From: Gadus chalcogrammus
Taxonomy: Eukaryota > Chordata > Actinopteri > Gadiformes > Gadidae
Reading direction: 5' to 3'
Assembly: GCF_026213295.1 (NCBI RefSeq)
Contig: NC_079423.1
Location: 17,618,514 to 17,682,513, forward strand
Length of the DNA stretch: 64,000 nucleotides
This document shows, piece by piece, positions 1 to 34,335 of this stretch. The stretch's first letter is position 1, and each line of letters begins with the position of its first letter. Under the pieces are notes generated by a model. It saw only the letters and a program-made list of their open reading frames with translations. It did no database searches and had not been told where the DNA came from. Both the position numbers and the translations under genes were made by a program.

Positions 1-150
1 TGATCGATACGTGATCGATCCGTGATCGATACGTGATCAATCGGTGATCGATACGTGATCGATACGTGATCGATCCGTGATCGATACGTGATCAATCGGT
101 GATCGATACGTGATCGATCGGTGATCGATTGGTGATCGAGAGGTGATGGA
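1..150. repeat. GATC-rich minisatellite at the left edge
   Basis: Imperfect tandem copies of a roughly 10-bp unit (TGATCGATAC, TGATCGATCC, TGATCAATCG). The array runs up to the 5' splice site of the kif1a exon ending at 154 and continues off the window. Confidence 0.9.
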
Positions 151-153
151 TAC

Positions 154-17125
<16,972 letters not shown>

Positions 17126-17599
17126 GGCTCCTCCTCCTGTCTGGCACCCTGGGGTGGGGAGGGGGGGGGGGGGTGTGGTCCTGCTCAGGGGGTCTGGGTC
17201 CGGCTCAGGGGGGCTGGGACCGGCTCAGAGGGTCTGGGTCCGGATCACTGCAGATCTAGAGGAAGAGAGCCATGAAGAGGATGATACATCTTTTATTGTG
17301 CTACTTATGAGTGTGGTTGGAAAACACGTCACCAATCCATTTTTTAAAGTATTATTATTATAAATAGAATAACTTTATTGTCATTGCACATGTTACATGT
17401 TATTATGGTAAAATTATTATTAAAAAAATTGCTAATATCATCATAAGGGGCGCTGTAGCTCATGGTCAAACCCTGATGACCACACTTCCCACTCTGGTGG
17501 CCATCTTTCTACTATCTAATATTCGGGCCTTCATTGACATCATGCTTAACAGTTTTGCCTTAAGGTCCGATAGATTCTGTACTTTGAAGCTTTGGAACA

Positions 17600-17930
17600 C
17601 CTTGAAAAAATTCTGAAAACGAATGTGTGTTGTGTTGTGTTGTGTTGGAAGGTGTGTTGTAAGGTGTGTTGGAATGTTTGTTGTAACGTGTGTTTCGTTG
17701 TACTGTGTGTTGTGTTGTAACGGGAGTTGTGTTGTAACTTGTCTTATGTTGTATCATATGTTTTGTTGTATCATGTGTTGTGTTGTTAGGTGTGTTGTGT
17801 TGTAATGTTGTTGTAACGTGTGTTGTAATGTGTGTCGTAATGTGTGTTCTCTTGTAATGTGTGATGTGTTGTAACCTTGGTTGTGTTGTAACGTGTGTTG
17901 TGTTGTTAAGTGCGTTGTGTTAGTCAGATC
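17600..17930. repeat. GTGTTGT-rich simple repeat
   Basis: Degenerate units such as GTGTGTTGTGTTGTAACGTG upstream of the kif1a coding start. No gene is visible here. Confidence 0.8.
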
Positions 17931-18244
17931 CATTTATAATGTTGTGTCATGTTAGTGAACAACGTGTTATGGCTATGGGTGTCCTTATGGTTATGTCATG
18001 TTATTACATCGTATGTTGACCGACTGTTATATGATCACCTATCATGGATTGATTCATCATGAGCCATTCAATTAATGTGTGTTATATAGGTCATATTCTG
18101 AAGATTTTCAATCAGCAGATTGTGAATCTTCAGCCACCGTGGGAATATACGGGTGTGCCTTTTCTTAAAAACCCTTAAATTGATAAAAACAAATATGTGA
18201 ATACATTATAAATATAAAGATGTTGATATGGTTGCCTGCATTTG

Positions 18245-18637
18245 TGTCGTGTGTGTGTGTGTGTGTGTGTGTGAGTAATGTGTGTCTAGCATGAGTGTGT
18301 GTCACATGTGTGCAGGGTGTGTATTGTGCGTCTAGTCTGCATGCTTCATGTGTATGTGTGTAGTGTGTTTGTAGTTGTGTGTGCGTGTGTGCATGTGCGT
18401 GTGCGTGTGTGTGTGTGTGTGTAACATGTGGGAACAAAGCGTGCATGGTCAGTGAGGGCCTGGGCAGCAGAAGTGCAGCCACAGCTAAATGTCCGCCTGC
18501 CTCCAGCATAACAATAGACCCAGTATGGACACACACACGTTACAAATCACACACACAAATGCGCGCACGTACGAACATACGTACACACGCACACACACAT
18601 GCAAACACACACACACCCATTACAAATCACACACATT

Positions 18638-18724
<87 letters not shown>

Positions 18725-18890
18725 CCATTACAAAAACACACACACACAAATGCACGCACATACACATGCACACACATGCAGACACACACAAAATGACCAA
18801 ACACGCTAATTAAAAAAAACTCACATGCACGTACATATGCACACACACACAAATACTAACAAACAAATACATAAGAAAACACACACGCAC
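18245..18890. repeat. Back-to-back TG and CA microsatellites
   Basis: TG-rich sequence at 18250-18422 is followed after about 110 bp by CA-rich sequence at 18530-18890, pure (AC)n at about 18641-18722. The two blocks are inverted with respect to each other and could form a long imperfect hairpin. Confidence 0.92.
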
Positions 18891-19021
18891 ACCCCTGAAT
18901 TCATTTTAGGGCCACAGAGATGAGGTCAGGGGTCAAACCCACCAAGGTCATCTCTGCTCTGGGTCTCCTAAAGCATGTGTGATTAAATCACCGCGCTAAT
19001 GGATGGAAGGGGGGGTCTATA

Positions 19022-19110
19022 GTAACACACACACACAAACCCACACTCAGACACACAGACACACTCAGACACAGACACACACACACACACACACAAACGG
19101 GAGGGGCCGC
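19022..19110. repeat. CA-rich microsatellite
   Basis: ACACACAC with CAGACACA interruptions, upstream of kif1a. Confidence 0.85.
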
Positions 19111-19805
19111 ACAAACTATGCTCTGATTGGCCGACACGAGAGCCATTCCTAGGAGTGGCCGATCAACAAAGAGCGAAATATCTAAATCAAACGTAGTGTT
19201 GTTGAATCCCCCCCCCCCCCTCCCCGGTTCTCCCGGACCCCTCCCCACTATCCCCGTCTGGCCCCGCCCCCGTCTGGCAGTAGGCCCCGCCCACAGCGCC
19301 GGTATCAGCGGGCCGGGCTCTCTCTCTCCGAGGCCTAATGGATGGAAGTCGCGTGTGAAATCGATCGATGAGTCAGACGGCCCGAGGGCGTCCATGACTC
19401 ACGGGAGGGGGGGGGCATGGGGAGGGGGCATGGGGGGGGGGCATGGGGGGCACGATGGTCCCCTCTGGGTCAAGCCCCCGCCCCAGGGGGGGGTCTGGCT
19501 GACGGACGGTCGGGGCGCAGGCCGCGGTTCTGGATGTGAAAGTGCTGTGTCACCCCCACCACTTCCTCCATCCCCCCCCCCCCCCCCCCCCCCCACCCAA
19601 ACACACACACTCACAGGCCGCCCGCCTACACCCAAAACATGTGTGTGCGTCCGTGTGCATGTGGGAGCACACACACACACATTCAGAGAGTGTGTGTGCA
19701 TGTTTATGTGTGTATGTGTGGTCATGTGAGCGGACGTGCGTTTGCGTGCGTACGTGTAAATGCGTGCGTGTTGGTCACTCGTCCCCCCAGGGGTTGGAAA
19801 CATAC

Positions 19806-19806
<1 letters not shown>

Positions 19807-19898
<92 letters not shown>
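19807..19898. repeat. Pure TG microsatellite
   Basis: About 45 uninterrupted TG repeats. A C run (19570-19594) lies about 200 bp to the left. Confidence 0.97.
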
Positions 19899-19899
<1 letters not shown>

Positions 19900-20639
19900 A
19901 GGACCAGGCTAGTAAAGCTAAACTGCTGTAGCAGGATATTGGTCAACAGATTCATCAAATGATATTGGTCTGGGGTCGTAAAGGAGAGCGACGACGGGGT
20001 TGTTCTGAAACCACACTGCTCCACCTGGCACCACCCAATAAATAGCACTACCTCTACCCAACCCTGGCTGGGGGGGGGGGCGGGGTATTGACAGGCTGGG
20101 GGGTGTAATCGTATTGGTTTACATGCAAACTGCGTCACACTTTGATGTCTCCAAGCCTGCGTTTAGTAGAAAGGTGTCCTGCCGTTAAAACAAGGAGTCT
20201 AGTGTAACCCTCCGGTGAACCGAGGCATCCGGACAGTATCTCATCCGATGCAACCATCACCCTGACCGGTAGGACTACATTAGGGGCGGAAAATGAAGTG
20301 AGAGGCTAGGCCTGTTTGTTTGAGTTATCTGGGCATCAAAATAATGAACACCAGCTTGTGTTTAGGAGCAGACATGGTGAGGCTGTCCAGGGCACAGTAC
20401 CCAGCCCAACGCCTCTGCTGATAACAATGGACATGGGTATTTAACGGGCTTTTATTCATAGATACGTCGTTCGTATCTCACCCCAGACGATTTCCACCTG
20501 ACACGGGCTACGACACATGAATACGACACGGTGTTCGTCAACATGGATTCCGCCGGTCATCGCATAATAAATACCGCGTACACAACGAATCAAATATAAA
20601 AACAACACGATATCCACAGTGAATCACAACCGTTAGATT

Positions 20640-21263
20640 GAATGACAACACGTCGGTGTGCTCGAAGAGCCAGGGGTCTGGTGACAGCTCCGCACGGCCG
20701 CACCCTACACCCCGCTACACCCTCATACACCCCGCAGGATCCCGGGAGGATCCGCCGCCCGCCGCACAGACGCGCCTCGTTAAAAATGCATCGGCGCCTC
20801 ATCACCGGAACAATGAAGGGGGATGAGGCTCACCTCTCGGCCTGGTCTCTGCGTGGGCTGGCTCCTCTCCTGGAGCCCGCTCGTTGGCTGCTGCTGTGTG
20901 TCCTTGGTTCGTGTTCACCATCCACCCCCACCTCCACCGCCGCCACCCACCGCCTCGTCTCGTCCCGCTGTCCCGCGATAACGACACTATCCTCCTGTCA
21001 AAACGACGCCGTCTTTGCCCCCCGACCCCCTTCCGTCAAGCACGGGGAAGCCAAGGTGAACGGATACCGGAGAGCTCTGTTCTGGAGCCCCCGGTGTTAG
21101 GAGAGAGAGAAAGGGAGAGAGAGAGGGAGAGAACGGTGAGGCTACACTCTGGCTAAGGGCAAAATGGCTCTGCTGTCTCCTCCCTGCTGCGCCTCCGAGA
21201 GGATGCTGAGCTCTGTGGTGACGTCAGCACGGAGAGAGCGAGGGAGAGGGCAGCGGCGATGCG

Positions 21264-21270
<7 letters not shown>
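20640..21270 (-). promoter_or_regulatory. kif1a: CpG-rich stretch, candidate kif1a promoter and 5'-UTR exon
   Basis: This region is visibly richer in CpG and overall G+C than its surroundings and ends in a GA microsatellite at 21268-21340. It lies 3.5-4 kb upstream of the kif1a start codon on the minus strand, the position expected for a non-coding first exon. A plausible UTR acceptor at 17248 supports a split 5' UTR. I could not define the exon itself. Confidence 0.35.

Positions 21271-21340
<70 letters not shown>
21268..21340. repeat. GA microsatellite
   Basis: A nearly pure (GA)n tract of about 36 repeats at the edge of the CpG-rich stretch. Confidence 0.95.
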
Positions 21341-21343
<3 letters not shown>

Positions 21344-21624
21344 GGATTAGGATATCAAGTTGAAAACTCACACGAGTCTTAACTGCAGATAAATAAACGA
21401 TCTTATGTCCGTCAAACCGACAAAGAACTCAACTGCATATTATCACATGTTAAACTATATTACGCTCAGTCAGTATTAATACACTTGTTTCAAATCAAGA
21501 TAATGACAAGACAGCTTTTGAAAAGAATGAAAACATTTAGGCCGCTTGCATTTACATTAGACTTGCAGTGTTATTTAATACATGTTGTTTAATGTATTAT
21601 ATATTATATACCCTATATTATGTG

Positions 21625-21790
21625 TTGTGACAGTGGTCTGTACAGGTGAGTACTGCGGCTGGGTTGCCAGGTTGGGCAGGTATGTGACAGTGGTATGTAC
21701 AGGTGAGTACTGCGGCTGGGTTGCCAGGTTGGGCAGGTATGTGACAGTGGTCTGTACAGGTGAGTACTGCGGCTGGGTTGCCAGGTATGT
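21625..21790. repeat. Three-copy tandem repeat, unit about 57 bp
   Basis: Three copies begin with GTGACAGTGGT(C/A)TGTACAGG and contain GAGTACTGCGGCTGGGTTGC. They lie between kif1a and allantoinase. The open frames they create on both strands are artefacts of the repeat. Confidence 0.85.
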
Positions 21791-21886
21791 ACACCTCCAG
21801 GGTCCACCAGCCCTATGAGCTGCAGGTAACCTGGAGAACAGGTGAGCTCAGGTTACCTGGAACACAATGCAGACGCTTTCAATGAC

Positions 21887-22006
<120 letters not shown>

Positions 22007-22065
22007 TGTTCTATTAATGTTAATGCTGAATCATTCAGTCAGCATTGAAAGTTTAAACAGCAATG

Positions 22066-22280
22066 TAAGGCCTGTTTGTCTGCTGGATGGCTGGTTAGCA
22101 GAAGGCCTGTTTGTCTGCTGGTTGGCTGGTTAGCAGAAGGCCTGTTTGTCTGCTGGATGGCTGGTTAGCAGAAGGCCTGTTTGTCTGCTGGTTGGCTGGT
22201 TAGCAGAAGGCCTGTTTGTCTGCTGGTTGGCTGGTTAGCAGAAGGCCTGTTTGTCTGCTGGTTGGCTGGTTAGCAGAACC
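22066..22280. repeat. 36-bp tandem repeat, six copies
   Basis: Units of GGCCTGTTTGTCTGCTGG followed by (A/T)TGGCTGGTTAGCAGAA. Copies 1 and 3 carry GGAT and the others GGTT, which suggests duplication of a two-unit block. It is intergenic. Confidence 0.9.
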
Positions 22281-23186
22281 CAGTCGACCCCAGGTGAAGG
22301 CCAGCTAGCTTTAGCACGGGAGCATGCTACTGGCCTACCAACACTCAGCCGCCAGCAGTATCTAAATCCGGGGCCCGGGGCCCTGAATAATTTATAGTGC
22401 TGAACGAGCCACTGCCCGTTTAGGCCCGGTCTCTGACTGGGACGTGCGTTTAAAGACCTACCGACGAGTGCATTTAGGTTTCATGTTTTTATTAAAAGTG
22501 TTTCAGGTCTGTCCAGTATTAGTAGTATTTCCCATGGGAATGGTCTTGTTGTGAATGTGATGGATGAACATTCAATACACGATGTGATGGTGTAGAAGCG
22601 AGGGCTACAGTCAGACGCTGGCTGCAGCATCTGTGGTGAGACCTTCCACCGCCACTGGGGGTCGCTGTGGGGACATTTATCATGATACATTTGTCCAATA
22701 AAATCAACCAATCAAAGATCAAATCAAAAGATTTAATCAATTTGTTTTTTGATAAGATTGGTACTGGGTAGGGTGTCCCCTCGTCAGGAAAATCAAGGTT
22801 ACATTGAGACCATCATGAGTGTGGAGGTGCGGAGACCAATCTCAACCATGCAATAAGTCGTAACTCGCGATCAAAAGCGACCAGAACCAATGTTCAGTAA
22901 ATCAGTCGGCTTCAAAGCGGCCCAGGGACTTGAACCTCGCCGTGTTCGCTCATAAGCCTCGGTGTCATCAGCATGGCGGCATGCTCACGTAATATTACGC
23001 ACACATTTATCCAGAAAACGCACATGCGGCGACACGTCCAGTTTGCCCCCGAATCAATAGAGGTGACGTCGGGTCAGGAGGCGGAGTTAACCGCTCCTGT
23101 GCTGCAGGCCTCCAACACGCTGTCACACATGTCTGCAGCATCTCAGACCCCCCGTTGATAGACAGCTGTCAACGTCAGTCGTGAAC

Positions 23187-28489
<5,303 letters not shown>

Positions 28490-28493
28490 CCCT

Positions 28494-28499
28494 AATAAA
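28494..28499 (+). terminator. Candidate poly(A) signal of allantoinase
   Basis: AATAAA begins 5 nt after the stop codon. If used, the 3' UTR would be only about 20-30 nt. No better signal is seen in the next 60 bp. Confidence 0.5.
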
Positions 28500-29039
28500 A
28501 CCGTTTTATAACTCAGACTGCTGTCGTGTTGTCTCATTATCATGTTGAGGGATGAGATTTTTCAAATTAAATGAATAAATCTGGATGGTGCCATGACAAC
28601 AATTTTATAATAATCACGTGATCAAAATCCGCTGCTTAAATAATTCAAGCATATTTTTCATAGCAGTAAAAAATATCTGAAAAGGTGACCAAACAAATCT
28701 CTGAACCAGCTTTTTTGACCAAACCACTAATTAAATGAGCCTTTATGTCTCTGTCAATCCTAAACCAAATAACTATCGTCGGAAACAGAGGGGACATAAC
28801 CCCCGGGTCTGTGACCTGTACCTTCACCCCCTGGCCCTGTTTGTAAAGGACGGGGTATCATCAGCTTTTAATCAGCTCCCCCACGACCACTGCAGGCTGC
28901 AAAACACGCATATCGTCGATATAATGCGATCAGCTTTGTCTTGCATTTAACTCATCCATAACTTAGTAAGCTTTAATACACGACTAGAGATCAGCTGTTC
29001 TGATAAGAAAGAAGAGCAAATGTATGAAATATGTGTAAA

Positions 29040-29191
29040 TGGTGCATGAAAATAAAAGACAGTCCCCACAACGAAGCTTCAGGTCCCTTTATTGACATAA
29101 GGAGCTCAGTGGTCGGACAGGGGGGTGGATCCGTCCACCTCTTCTCAGTAGTTTGTGTTCGTCTCGTCTAGTCCATCGCCGCTCAGGAACC
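29040..29191 (+). promoter_or_regulatory. agxt: agxt 5' region with in-frame non-AUG extension
   Basis: A TATA-like AAAATAAAAG lies at 29049-29058. The reading frame of agxt is open upstream of its ATG from 29096 to 29191, after a TGA at 29093. It contains no ATG but has a TTG at 29153. The 32 extra codons would be rich in Arg, Ser and Leu with one acidic residue. The promoter call is weak; the open extension is directly visible. Confidence 0.35.
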
Positions 29192-32100
29192 ATGTCGTCT
29201 CTGTCAGTCCCGAAGCCCGCATGTCTGAACAAACCATTCGTGGCCCCGCACCGGTTCATGTTCGGTCCGGGGCCCTCCAATGTCCCCCCGCGGATCCTGG
29301 AGGCCGGGGCCAACCCCATCATCGGGCACATGCACCCAGAGATGTTTGAGGTTGGTGGGGGGACTTTTATCGATAGGGAATGGTCTTTAACATTTTATCT
29401 TTACAGACGACTTTTTTGTGATTTAAAAAATGTTAAATGTCCACCGATTTGATGACTTCTTGTGTGTCCCAGATAATGAGTGACATCAAGAGCGGCATCC
29501 AGTACGCGTTTCAAACCCAAAACAACTTGACGTTCGCGGTCAGCGGCACAGGCCACACGGCCATGGAGTGCGCCCTCTTCAACGCCCTGGAGCCGGGAGA
29601 CGGCGTCCTGGTGGCGGTCAACGGGATTTGGGGAGAGCGGGCCGCGGACATGGCGGAGAGGATAGGTGCGGTGACTTTTTTTAATTTTATTTTTTTGTAA
29701 TTAGTTCGGATGATTCGTGGTTTGCTCCCGGTCACAGTGCTGTTAGGATGCCATTTGTGGCTGCTTATTTTTGGACCGCTTTACAGGTGCGAAAGTAAAC
29801 ACGATTTCAGCACCCCCGGGTGGTTGCTTCACGAACGACGAAATTAAAAAGGTCAGTTTTCATTTAAACATATTTCATCATCATCTCTATCAAGTATTCC
29901 TTTATTTCTCATGTATAGAAATCAAGCGAACCATACATGCATGCATGTTCATATGTTTGAGTCGTTTTGTTAATCCAACGCAGGCCCTGTCGAAGCACCG
30001 GCCCGCCCTAATGTTTCTGGCCCATGGAGAGTCCTCGACTGGGGTCCTTCACGCCCTGGACGGCATCGGAGACCTCTGCCACCGGTATGGAGCGACGCTG
30101 CACTCTATCATTCATACAGCAGTGTTTTCCAGGCTATGGTCGTAGCTCAGGGCTAACCTGAATGCATGTGGTATCAGGGGAGATGGTAGACTTATGAGCT
30201 ATTATGTATTAATACATTTTATTACAGACTGTTTAATTGCTCACCTGGTCTACAGTTATATAAAGATACAGTGTAGTACCTGTATATTGGACCCCATGTC
30301 TACAGGTATATAAAGATAAAGTGTGGCTGTATATAGCTCTCCGGGTCTACAGGTATATAAAGATGCAGTGTACCTGTATATTGCTCGCCTGGTCTTCAGG
30401 TGTATAACTACAGACTGTTTAATGACTCACCTGGACCACAGGTACGGCTGCCTGCTCCTGGTGGACTGTGTGGCGTCGATGGGAGGAGCTCCTCTCTACA
30501 TGGACAAACAAGGTGGAGCTTCATTAGAACCATTGAGCTGCTTTAATCAGAGATGAAGGATTAAGGCCCAAGTATCTTATCTGGGTTTATATCATTTGCA
30601 ATGACAAGATTATTAACCACATTTTTAGAAATGCGTCTGAAAATGTCGTAACCATTTATATTTTTTTACTCTTTCCATATTATTTATTATGTTTTTATTT
30701 GTAGGTATTTGTTTTTATACTCTTTCCCTGTAATCACGGTTGAATTTTGTAGGAATTTATATTTCATACTCCTTTCCTCTAATTTCTAACGTTTCTATTT
30801 GCAGGAATTGATATTTTATACACGGGCTCCCAGAAGGTTCTCAACGCTCCTCCTGGTTCCGCCCCCATCTCCTTCAGCCCCAGAGCCTGGTGGGTATTCA
30901 TTCAGCATCACATACAACAACAGCAGTACCAATATTATCATATCACAGTCAATACAGAAAGACACATTGTGTTGAGAGATGGACATAACCCTAGCCCCTG
31001 CTTGCCTGTTATAAACGATAAGAACACGTCTTCAACATTAACAGCGTGTGTTCTAACTGTTAAGAACATCAAAAAAGTTATTTTAGTCTAACTTGATCAA
31101 TTAACTTGTATGTTCATGTAAACAGACTAGTATTCAATACTAGTCTGTTTACATGAACATACAAGTTAAGAACATCTTTTTAATATTAACAGTGTGTGTT
31201 CTAACCGTTAAGAACACGTCCTCAACATTAACAGCGTGTGTTCTAACCGTTAAGAACACGTCCTCAACATTAACAGCACGTGTTCTAACCGTTAAGAACA
31301 CGTCCTCAACATTAACAACACGTCCTCCTCTGGTTTCCGCAGCCAGAAGGCCTTCAACAGGAGGACCAAGCCCGTGTCTTTCTTCCTGGACCTGGCCTGG
31401 CTCGCCAACTACTGGGGCTGTGACGACAAGCCGGCGAGGATGTAAGACCTCTGGACCACCCTGGACCAGGACTAGCCTGGACCAGGACTAGCTTGGACCA
31501 GGACTTGACCAGGACTAGCCTAGACAAGGACTAGCCGATACCAGGACTATCCGAGACCAGGTCTAGCTTGGACCAGGACTAGCTTGGACCAGGACTTGAC
31601 CAGAACTAGACTGGGCCAGGACTAGCAAAGACCAGGGGCTGGATCCACAAAGTTCTAGTCTCTGATGTGGTCTGAGCACAATACTAGGACTCGCATGTTC
31701 TTCCTAAACGTCTTTCCTGCTCCTCATGTGAAATATAATCTAATCACCTGTCACACCACGCTAATCTCCAAATAATCAAACATTTAGAATGCTGTAGTTA
31801 GGTTAGTAATGGATAGGGAATAGTGTTTGATTAATCAATGCAAGGATGAGACTAGCACTTAGCTTAGCACTTCAACTGCAATGCTACGTAACGCTCCATC
31901 TAGCCGTGTTGCCAGGGAACCATAGAACGGCCTCTCTCCGTACCACAGAGAGGACCTCCAGCGTCGCTAGGACCCCCGGACGAGGCTCTGACGCTGTGTC
32001 TCCCCGTCCCCTCCCGTAGGTACCACCACACCGGCCCCGTGTCGGCCTTCTACTCCCTCAGAGAGGCCCTCAGGATGCTGGCTGAGGAGGTGAGGGGTCG

Positions 32101-34263
32101 CTCTGTGAGGGTCCAGTGGGGGGGGTCTGATGGTTAGCTCAGTGGGAACAGGCCACTGGTTAAGCCGGTAGGTTATACCCATCATGCATCTGGGTGGCCA
32201 CTCCCACACGTGAGGGCGCTGGGTGGATTCTGAGCTTGTATTGGCTGATCCATAATCAGGCCTAAACTGTATGCAGTACTAGTTACGAAATAATAAATAA
32301 AGTACTATTATGAACGATGCATATAAATAAAACATATAACGTAAGGTTGTACGTAAAGTATGTTTCTGAAGGTAACTATATCTGTATGTAAGCTGTATCA
32401 GGTAAATATTTGTCTCAGGTAAGTCAGGCCCCTCTAAAGGTCATCTGGTCAGCAGCCATTGCTGCTACAGATCAGCTCACTTTTCAGTTTGTTTTGAACC
32501 ACAAAGCTCATGGTCGGCCTAACGGACTTTGCATCACCATACTTTTAACTGATTCTAAACAACAAAATAGCAGATTACGGCTTTAAACAAACCATACGTT
32601 GGTTAATAATTAAATACTTCTTCAGTAACTCACCCAAAGGTTAGCGAGTGAACCCTTTCCACAGTAGGAACACAGGTGTGTGTCATTAACATTAATTCTT
32701 TAGGGGTGCGTTTGATTTATGACTGCTTGTGTCCTAGTTTGCAGTTTTGAGTTAACTGGTACTCAGACATGAATGAAAGTGTGAGTTGTGAGAAATAACA
32801 TGAACAGTCACATTCATGTTTTTAGACCAAGATCTAAAATGTAAAACCAAAGAAGTTGGTGACACCCAGGCACTGAGAATGGAATTGTTATCAAATGAAA
32901 AGATTCCACACACACACGTTATCAACGGCGCTGTCCCTTACTGCATACATGAGCGGCGCCCGTGGGAATCAAACCTGAAACCCTGAGACTGCCACTAACA
33001 TGCTCCACCAACAGAGCTAGACCGCACCAGGGCGCGCAGCACTGGGTGACCGCTTGTGTTCCCCTCAGGGCTTGGAGGAGTCCTGGGAGCGACATCGCAC
33101 CGTGGCAGAGTACTTCCACAGCGGTCTGGAGGACATGGGCCTCAAACTGTTTGTCAAGGACAAGGTCAGCCCCCCCCCTGTGTAGTCATAGATCATCCTA
33201 ATCATTCTACTACTACGATTAATAAAGAGATCACAGTGATACTATACTTTTTATACACTTTATACTAACTTTATTCCTGTATCTTTTCATTTTAGGCATG
33301 ATTTAGTTTTATTTAAAAAAAATAAAAAAGCACTTTGAACCTGTTTTTATTTTGTAGCATCCCGTCGTGGTCTGAAGTTAAGCTCATGTCGTTATCCTGC
33401 CGTTCTCGTCACGAAGGCGGTTCTCATGTGATGACCGTATAGCCCTCTGAGCTCCAGCACTCGAGGCCAGGTGCTCTAGCTAGCCGTCTGTCCCCTCCTC
33501 GTGACCCTCCCTCCTGCTGTGACTCCCTCCCGCCGCAGAGCTCCAGGCTGCCCACGGTGACCACCATCCTGGCTCCCCCCGGGTACGACTGGAAGGAGAT
33601 CACCTCCTTCATCATGAAGACCCACAACGTGGAGGTGTCTGGGGGCCTGGGGCCCTCTGCCGGCCTGGTGGGGACCCGTCACTACCACACATATAAATAT
33701 ATATATATATCTGTTGAGGACTAAGGCCCAGTCCCATTTCTACCCCTTCCCCCTCCCCCTTGTTTTGAAGGGGTAAGGGGAAGGGGTAAGGGGTAAGGGG
33801 AAGGGGAAGGGGGGAGGGGAAGGGGAAGGGGGGAGGGGTAGAAATGGGATTGGGCCTTAGCGAGACGTGTTTGTTCTGACTGCATGTGGCTCAGGAGGTC
33901 GAGCGGGTTGGCTGGTAACCGGAAGGTTGCCGGTTCGATCCCCGGTCCCCTCCTAGCTAGAGTGTGGAGGTGTCCCTGAGCGAGGCGTCTCACCCTGACC
34001 GCTCCTGACGAGCCGTCTTGAGTCACCGCCATCGAGGTGTGAATGTGTGCTTGAATGGGCGACTGGGAGGCCGTATTGTAAAGCGCTTTGCGTGCCCCCT
34101 GGTTAGTAAAGTGCCGTATGGATGCAGTCCACTGAGCGTTCCTCTCGGTTCCCAGGTGCTGCGCGTGGGGCTCATGGGGTGCAACAGCAGCCGCGCCAGC
34201 GTGGACATGGTGCTCAGCGCCTTCAGAGACGCCCTCCAGCACTGTCATAAGAGCAAAGTGTGA
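29192..34263 (+). CDS. agxt: Alanine-glyoxylate aminotransferase (serine-pyruvate aminotransferase)
   Basis: PLP enzyme that transaminates glyoxylate to glycine using alanine, preventing oxalate formation. Eleven exons: 29192-29350, 29473-29665, 29787-29851, 29984-30084, 30442-30512, 30805-30889, 31343-31441, 32020-32089, 33069-33164, 33539-33667, 34156-34263. They give 391 residues (human 392) with all phases agreeing. Motifs: [14 protein letters not shown] near the N-terminus, [31 protein letters not shown] (Asp181) and [13 protein letters not shown] with the PLP lysine at 207. The C-terminus HKSKV lacks the canonical SKL. The next-door gene on the same strand is allantoinase, whose pathway ends in glyoxylate. 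The start chosen is the first ATG. Confidence 0.96.
31020..31335. repeat. agxt: Minisatellite of about 42 bp interrupted by a palindrome, agxt intron 6
   Basis: Units containing GTTAAGAACACGTCCTCAAC and ATTAACAGCGTGTGTTCTAA. The first copies (about 31010-31075) are separated from the rest by the palindrome at 31101-31169. The array runs to within about 20 bp of exon 7. Confidence 0.88.
31101..31169. repeat. Perfect 34-bp inverted repeat with 1-nt centre
   Basis: The left arm 31101-31134 and right arm 31136-31169 are exact reverse complements around a single C. The arms begin TTAACTTGTATGTTCATG. No transposon terminus is recognised. Such a structure can extrude as a cruciform. Confidence 0.93.
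31462..31640. repeat. Tandem ACCAGGACTAGCCTGG-type repeat
   Basis: Degenerate 16-bp units immediately behind the exon 7 splice donor of agxt. They appear as variants ACTTGACCAGG, ACTAGCTTGG and ACTAGCCGAT. Confidence 0.8.
32935..33060 (-). mobile_element. tRNA-derived SINE head (fragment)
   Basis: On the minus strand TAGCTCTGTTGGTGGAGCA resembles an RNA polymerase III A box, and GGTTTGATTCCC about 35 bp later resembles a B box. There is no proper acceptor-stem pairing, so I call it a SINE or tRNA-like fragment, not a tRNA gene. It lies directly before agxt exon 9. Confidence 0.5.
33724..33857. mobile_element. Foldback MITE with TA target duplication
   Basis: Terminal inverted repeats AGGCCCA(G/A)TCCCATTTCT, then a polypurine/polypyrimidine centre of CCCCTTCC and AAGGGG. 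It is flanked by TA on both sides (33722-33723 and 33858-33859). It sits in agxt intron 10. A relative lies at 41369-41517. Confidence 0.82.
33880..34135 (+). mobile_element. tRNA-derived SINE, sense, beside agxt exon 11
   Basis: The head is GTGGCTCAGGAGGTCGAGCG with a B-box GGTTCGATCCC about 45 bp later. The body contains GAGCGAGGCGTCTCACCCTG and a tail with TGTAAAGCGCTTTG. The same family is found inverted at 37769-38034. It ends about 20 bp before the acceptor of the last agxt exon. Confidence 0.85.
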
Positions 34264-34329
34264 GACACTCTGGTTGTTCCTGTGGAGCTCTGAATCCAGA
34301 TGTTGTGTTTTAAGTACCAGACAATCTGT

Positions 34330-34335
34330 AATAAA
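34330..34335 (+). terminator. agxt: Poly(A) signal of agxt
   Basis: AATAAA 67 bp after the stop codon, the nearest canonical signal. Confidence 0.65.

Noticed and set aside
22066..22280. Regular 36-bp repeats resembling a CRISPR array
   Set aside because: The units are directly adjacent with no unique spacers, and the sequence is from a vertebrate.
32935..33060. Possible tRNA gene on the minus strand
   Set aside because: A- and B-box-like blocks are present but I cannot fold acceptor, anticodon and T arms; more likely a SINE head.
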